DNA of 64,000 bases from Rhodoglobus vestalii. Its GTDB lineage: Bacteria > Actinomycetota > Actinomycetes > Actinomycetales > Microbacteriaceae. Position numbers and translations under genes: made by a program. A model generated the notes under the pieces. That model was not told the origin of the DNA, ran no database searches, and was given only the letters and a program-made list of their open reading frames with translations. The stretch's first letter is position 1; the number at the start of each line of letters is the position of its first letter. Shown here one piece after another: positions 62,199 to 64,000 of the stretch. The DNA lies in the NCBI RefSeq assembly GCF_006788895.1, contig NZ_VFRA01000001.1, forward strand, positions 2,604,001 through 2,668,000, in the 5' to 3' direction.

Positions 62199-64000
62199 AT
62201 GCCCTCACTCTTGGATGCGCTTCCGACGCCCTACGACGCAGACGCAACCTATGACGCTTTCGTCGGGTGGGCATCCGATCGCGGTCTGAGCCTGTACCCG
62301 GCCCAAGACGAAGCCGTGATCGAGCTGGTGTCTGGCGCGAACGTGATCCTGTCGACGCCGACGGGCACCGGAAAGTCGCTGGTGGCGATCGCCGCCCACG
62401 CGATCGCGCTGGCGCAGGGCCAACGCACCTTCTACACGGCGCCCATCAAAGCGCTCGTGAGCGAGAAGTTCTTTGCTCTCGTCGAGATCTTCGGGGCGCA
62501 GAATGTGGGAATGGTGACCGGCGATTCTTCTGTGAACGCGGATGCACCGATCATCTGCTGCACGGCAGAGATTCTGGCGAACCTCGCTCTACGCGAGGGT
62601 GCGGATGCCCGCGTCGACCAAGTCGTGATGGACGAGTTCCATTTCTACGCCGACCCCGATCGCGGCTGGGCGTGGCAGGTGCCGCTGCTGATTCTGCCCA
62701 GCGTGCAGTTTGTGCTGATGTCGGCAACCCTTGGTGACATGCAGCCGTTGGCCGACGACCTCAGCCGCCGAACTGGCCGAGAGACCAGCCTGATAACCGG
62801 TGTCGAGCGCCCCGTACCGCTGCACTATTCCTGGGCCATCACCCCCATCCACGAAACGGTCGAAGATTTGCTCTCGACGGGGCAAGCGCCGATCTATATC
62901 GTGCACTTCTCTCAGGCTGCTGCCCTAGAGCGCGCGCAAGCCATGACGAGCATCAAGGTGGTGTCTCGCGAGCAGCGCGATCAGATCGCCGAAGCGATTG
63001 GCGACTTCAGATTCACGACGGTATTCGGAAAAACCCTGTCACGGCTCATTCGGTCCGGGATCGGGGTACATCACGCCGGAATGCTGCCCAAGTACCGGAG
63101 GTTGGTCGAGCAGCTTGCCCAGCGCGGGCTGCTGCGGGTCATCTGCGGAACAGACACCCTCGGCGTCGGCATCAATGTGCCCATCCGCACCGTGCTATTG
63201 ACCCAACTAACCAAGTTTGATGGAACGCGGATGCGGCAGCTGACCGCGCGAGAGTTCCACCAGATCGCCGGTCGCGCCGGTCGCGCAGGCTTCGACACCG
63301 CCGGAACGGTTGTGGCCCAAGCACCGGAGCACGAGTCTGACAACGCCAAGATGGTTGCCAAGGCCGGCGACGATCCCAAGAAGCTCCGCAAGCTCGTTCG
63401 CAAGAAGCCCCCCGAAGGGTTTGTCACCTGGAGTGAGTCCAGTTTTGAGCGGATGATTGCCGCCGAGCCAGAGCTGCTGACGAGCAACATGCGCATGAAT
63501 CACGCCATGATCCTCAATGTGATCGCACGCGGGGGAGACGTCTTCTCCAACGTTCGGCATCTGGTCGAAGACAATCATGAGCCCCGACCGAAGCAGCGTG
63601 AACTGGCACGCCAGGCGCTCGCAATTTACCGAACCCTGCGCACGGCAGAGATTGTGGAGGAACACCGGGTCGCCGACACCATGATCGTCGATGGCGAAGA
63701 AGTTGAGAGCTTCGAGGACCGCATCGAAATTCGGCTCACGGTCGATCTGCAGGCCAACTTCGCGCTCAATCAGCCCCTGTCGCCGTTTGCGGTTGCCTCC
63801 TTCGATCTGCTGGATCGCGAGTCACCCACCTACGCGCTTGACATGATCTCGGTGCTCGAGGCAACCCTCGATAATCCTCGCCCAATTCTTTCGCAGCAGC
63901 AGTTCATGGCGCGTGGTGAAGCCGTTGCCGCGATGAAAGCGGAGGGGATCGAGTACGACCAGAGAATGGAATTGCTGGAGGAAGTTACGTGGCCAAAGCC
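62199..64000 (+). CDS. Ski2-like DEAD/H-box helicase (DUF3516 type), 5' part
   Basis: Starts at ATG 62199 (MPSLLDALPTPYDADATYDAF) and runs open for 600 codons off the window end. Walker A is STPTGTGKS (about residues 50-58), Walker B is VMDEFHFY (DEFH). SATLGD is motif III, GVGVHHAG-like GIGVHHAGMLPKYRR and QIAGRAGRAGFDT are motifs IV-VI, and GTDTLGVGINVPIRTVLLTQLTKF links them. The last about 200 residues seen are the start of the DUF3516 region. A probable RNA helicase in actinobacteria, role undefined. The C-terminus is not seen. Confidence 0.92.
   Translation, partial: MPSLLDALPTPYDADATYDAFVGWASDRGLSLYPAQDEAVIELVSGANVILSTPTGTGKSLVAIAAHAIALAQGQRTFYTAPIKALVSEKFFALVEIFGAQNVGMVTGDSSVNADAPIICCTAEILANLALREGADARVDQVVMDEFHFYADPDRGWAWQVPLLILPSVQFVLMSATLGDMQPLADDLSRRTGRETSLITGVERPVPLHYSWAITPIHETVEDLLSTGQAPIYIVHFSQAAALERAQAMTSIKVVSREQRDQIAEAIGDFRFTTVFGKTLSRLIRSGIGVHHAGMLPKYRRLVEQLAQRGLLRVICGTDTLGVGINVPIRTVLLTQLTKFDGTRMRQLTAREFHQIAGRAGRAGFDTAGTVVAQAPEHESDNAKMVAKAGDDPKKLRKLVRKKPPEGFVTWSESSFERMIAAEPELLTSNMRMNHAMILNVIARGGDVFSNVRHLVEDNHEPRPKQRELARQALAIYRTLRTAEIVEEHRVADTMIVDGEEVESFEDRIEIRLTVDLQANFALNQPLSPFAVASFDLLDRESPTYALDMISVLEATLDNPRPILSQQQFMARGEAVAAMKAEGIEYDQRMELLEEVTWPK

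Noticed and set aside
1..64000. Insertion sequences, prophage genes, CRISPR arrays, rRNA genes
   Set aside because: No transposase, integrase, phage structural or Cas motifs, no regularly spaced repeats and no rRNA sequence were seen on either strand.

Overview
This window reads as a chromosome segment of a high-G+C actinobacterium, most likely a member of the Microbacteriaceae (Salinibacterium/Rhodoglobus-like). The support is the two-gene clpP1-clpP2 block beside tig and clpX, the rne-rplU-rpmA-obgE-proB-proA-nadD-rsfS order, frequent GTG starts, an ileS leader that looks like the actinobacterial translational T-box with an ultrashort stem I, and several small proteins familiar from that family. 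No insertion sequence, prophage, integrase, rRNA operon or CRISPR array was found. The placement is inferred from gene content and not from a database search.

Layout. 0-8.4 kb: a PaiB-like flavoprotein, a YtcJ-type amidohydrolase, Dps, and a giant (1758 aa) polytopic membrane protein with an N-terminal zinc ribbon and a 474-residue internal duplication. 8.6-16.5 kb: tRNA-Gly and tRNA-Pro, then the proteostasis block tig, clpP1, clpP2 and clpX, interrupted by a nucleoside hydrolase, a TPR protein and a damaged copC/ycnI copper locus. 16.8-19.9 kb: a GntR-type regulator divergent from a 1-aminocyclopropane-1-carboxylate (ACC) deaminase gene, followed by a wrecked pyruvate-dehydrogenase-E1-like pseudogene. 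20-26 kb: an M3 oligopeptidase, a truncated methyltransferase, a GNAT acetyltransferase and valS. 26-31.7 kb: a five-gene oligopeptide-type ABC transporter operon ending in its own TetR regulator. 31.8-39.7 kb: bioY, a frameshifted GntR gene coupled to a DUF1648 membrane protein, then T-box-ileS-folC-DUF4233-ndk as overlapping cistrons. 39.7-54.4 kb: VKOR, rne, a permease/DUF1980 pair with a propeller protein, then rplU-rpmA-obgE-proB-proA-small membrane protein-nadD-disordered membrane protein-rsfS. 54.5-57.2 kb: metNIQ. 57.3-64 kb: tRNA-Ala, a KhtT/KhtU-type K+/H+ antiporter pair, an unusual zinc-ribbon SDR protein, an EamA transporter and the 5' part of a Ski2-like DEAD/H helicase that runs off the window.

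The most striking theme is gene decay by small in-frame or out-of-frame deletions in an otherwise compact, functional chromosome. An alpha/beta-hydrolase is reduced to its two ends. YcnI lacks the middle of its domain. An E1 dehydrogenase carries stops, frameshifts and a large deletion. A methyltransferase, an ACT protein and a GntR regulator are truncated or frameshifted. The other highlights are a 298-bp perfect repeat inside the giant membrane-protein gene (recent gene conversion or duplication), the ileS T-box, and an ACC deaminase that keeps all the residues expected of a true ACC-degrading enzyme. No wholly new system is demonstrated. The best candidates for undescribed biology are the giant zinc-ribbon membrane protein and the permease/DUF1980/propeller triad.
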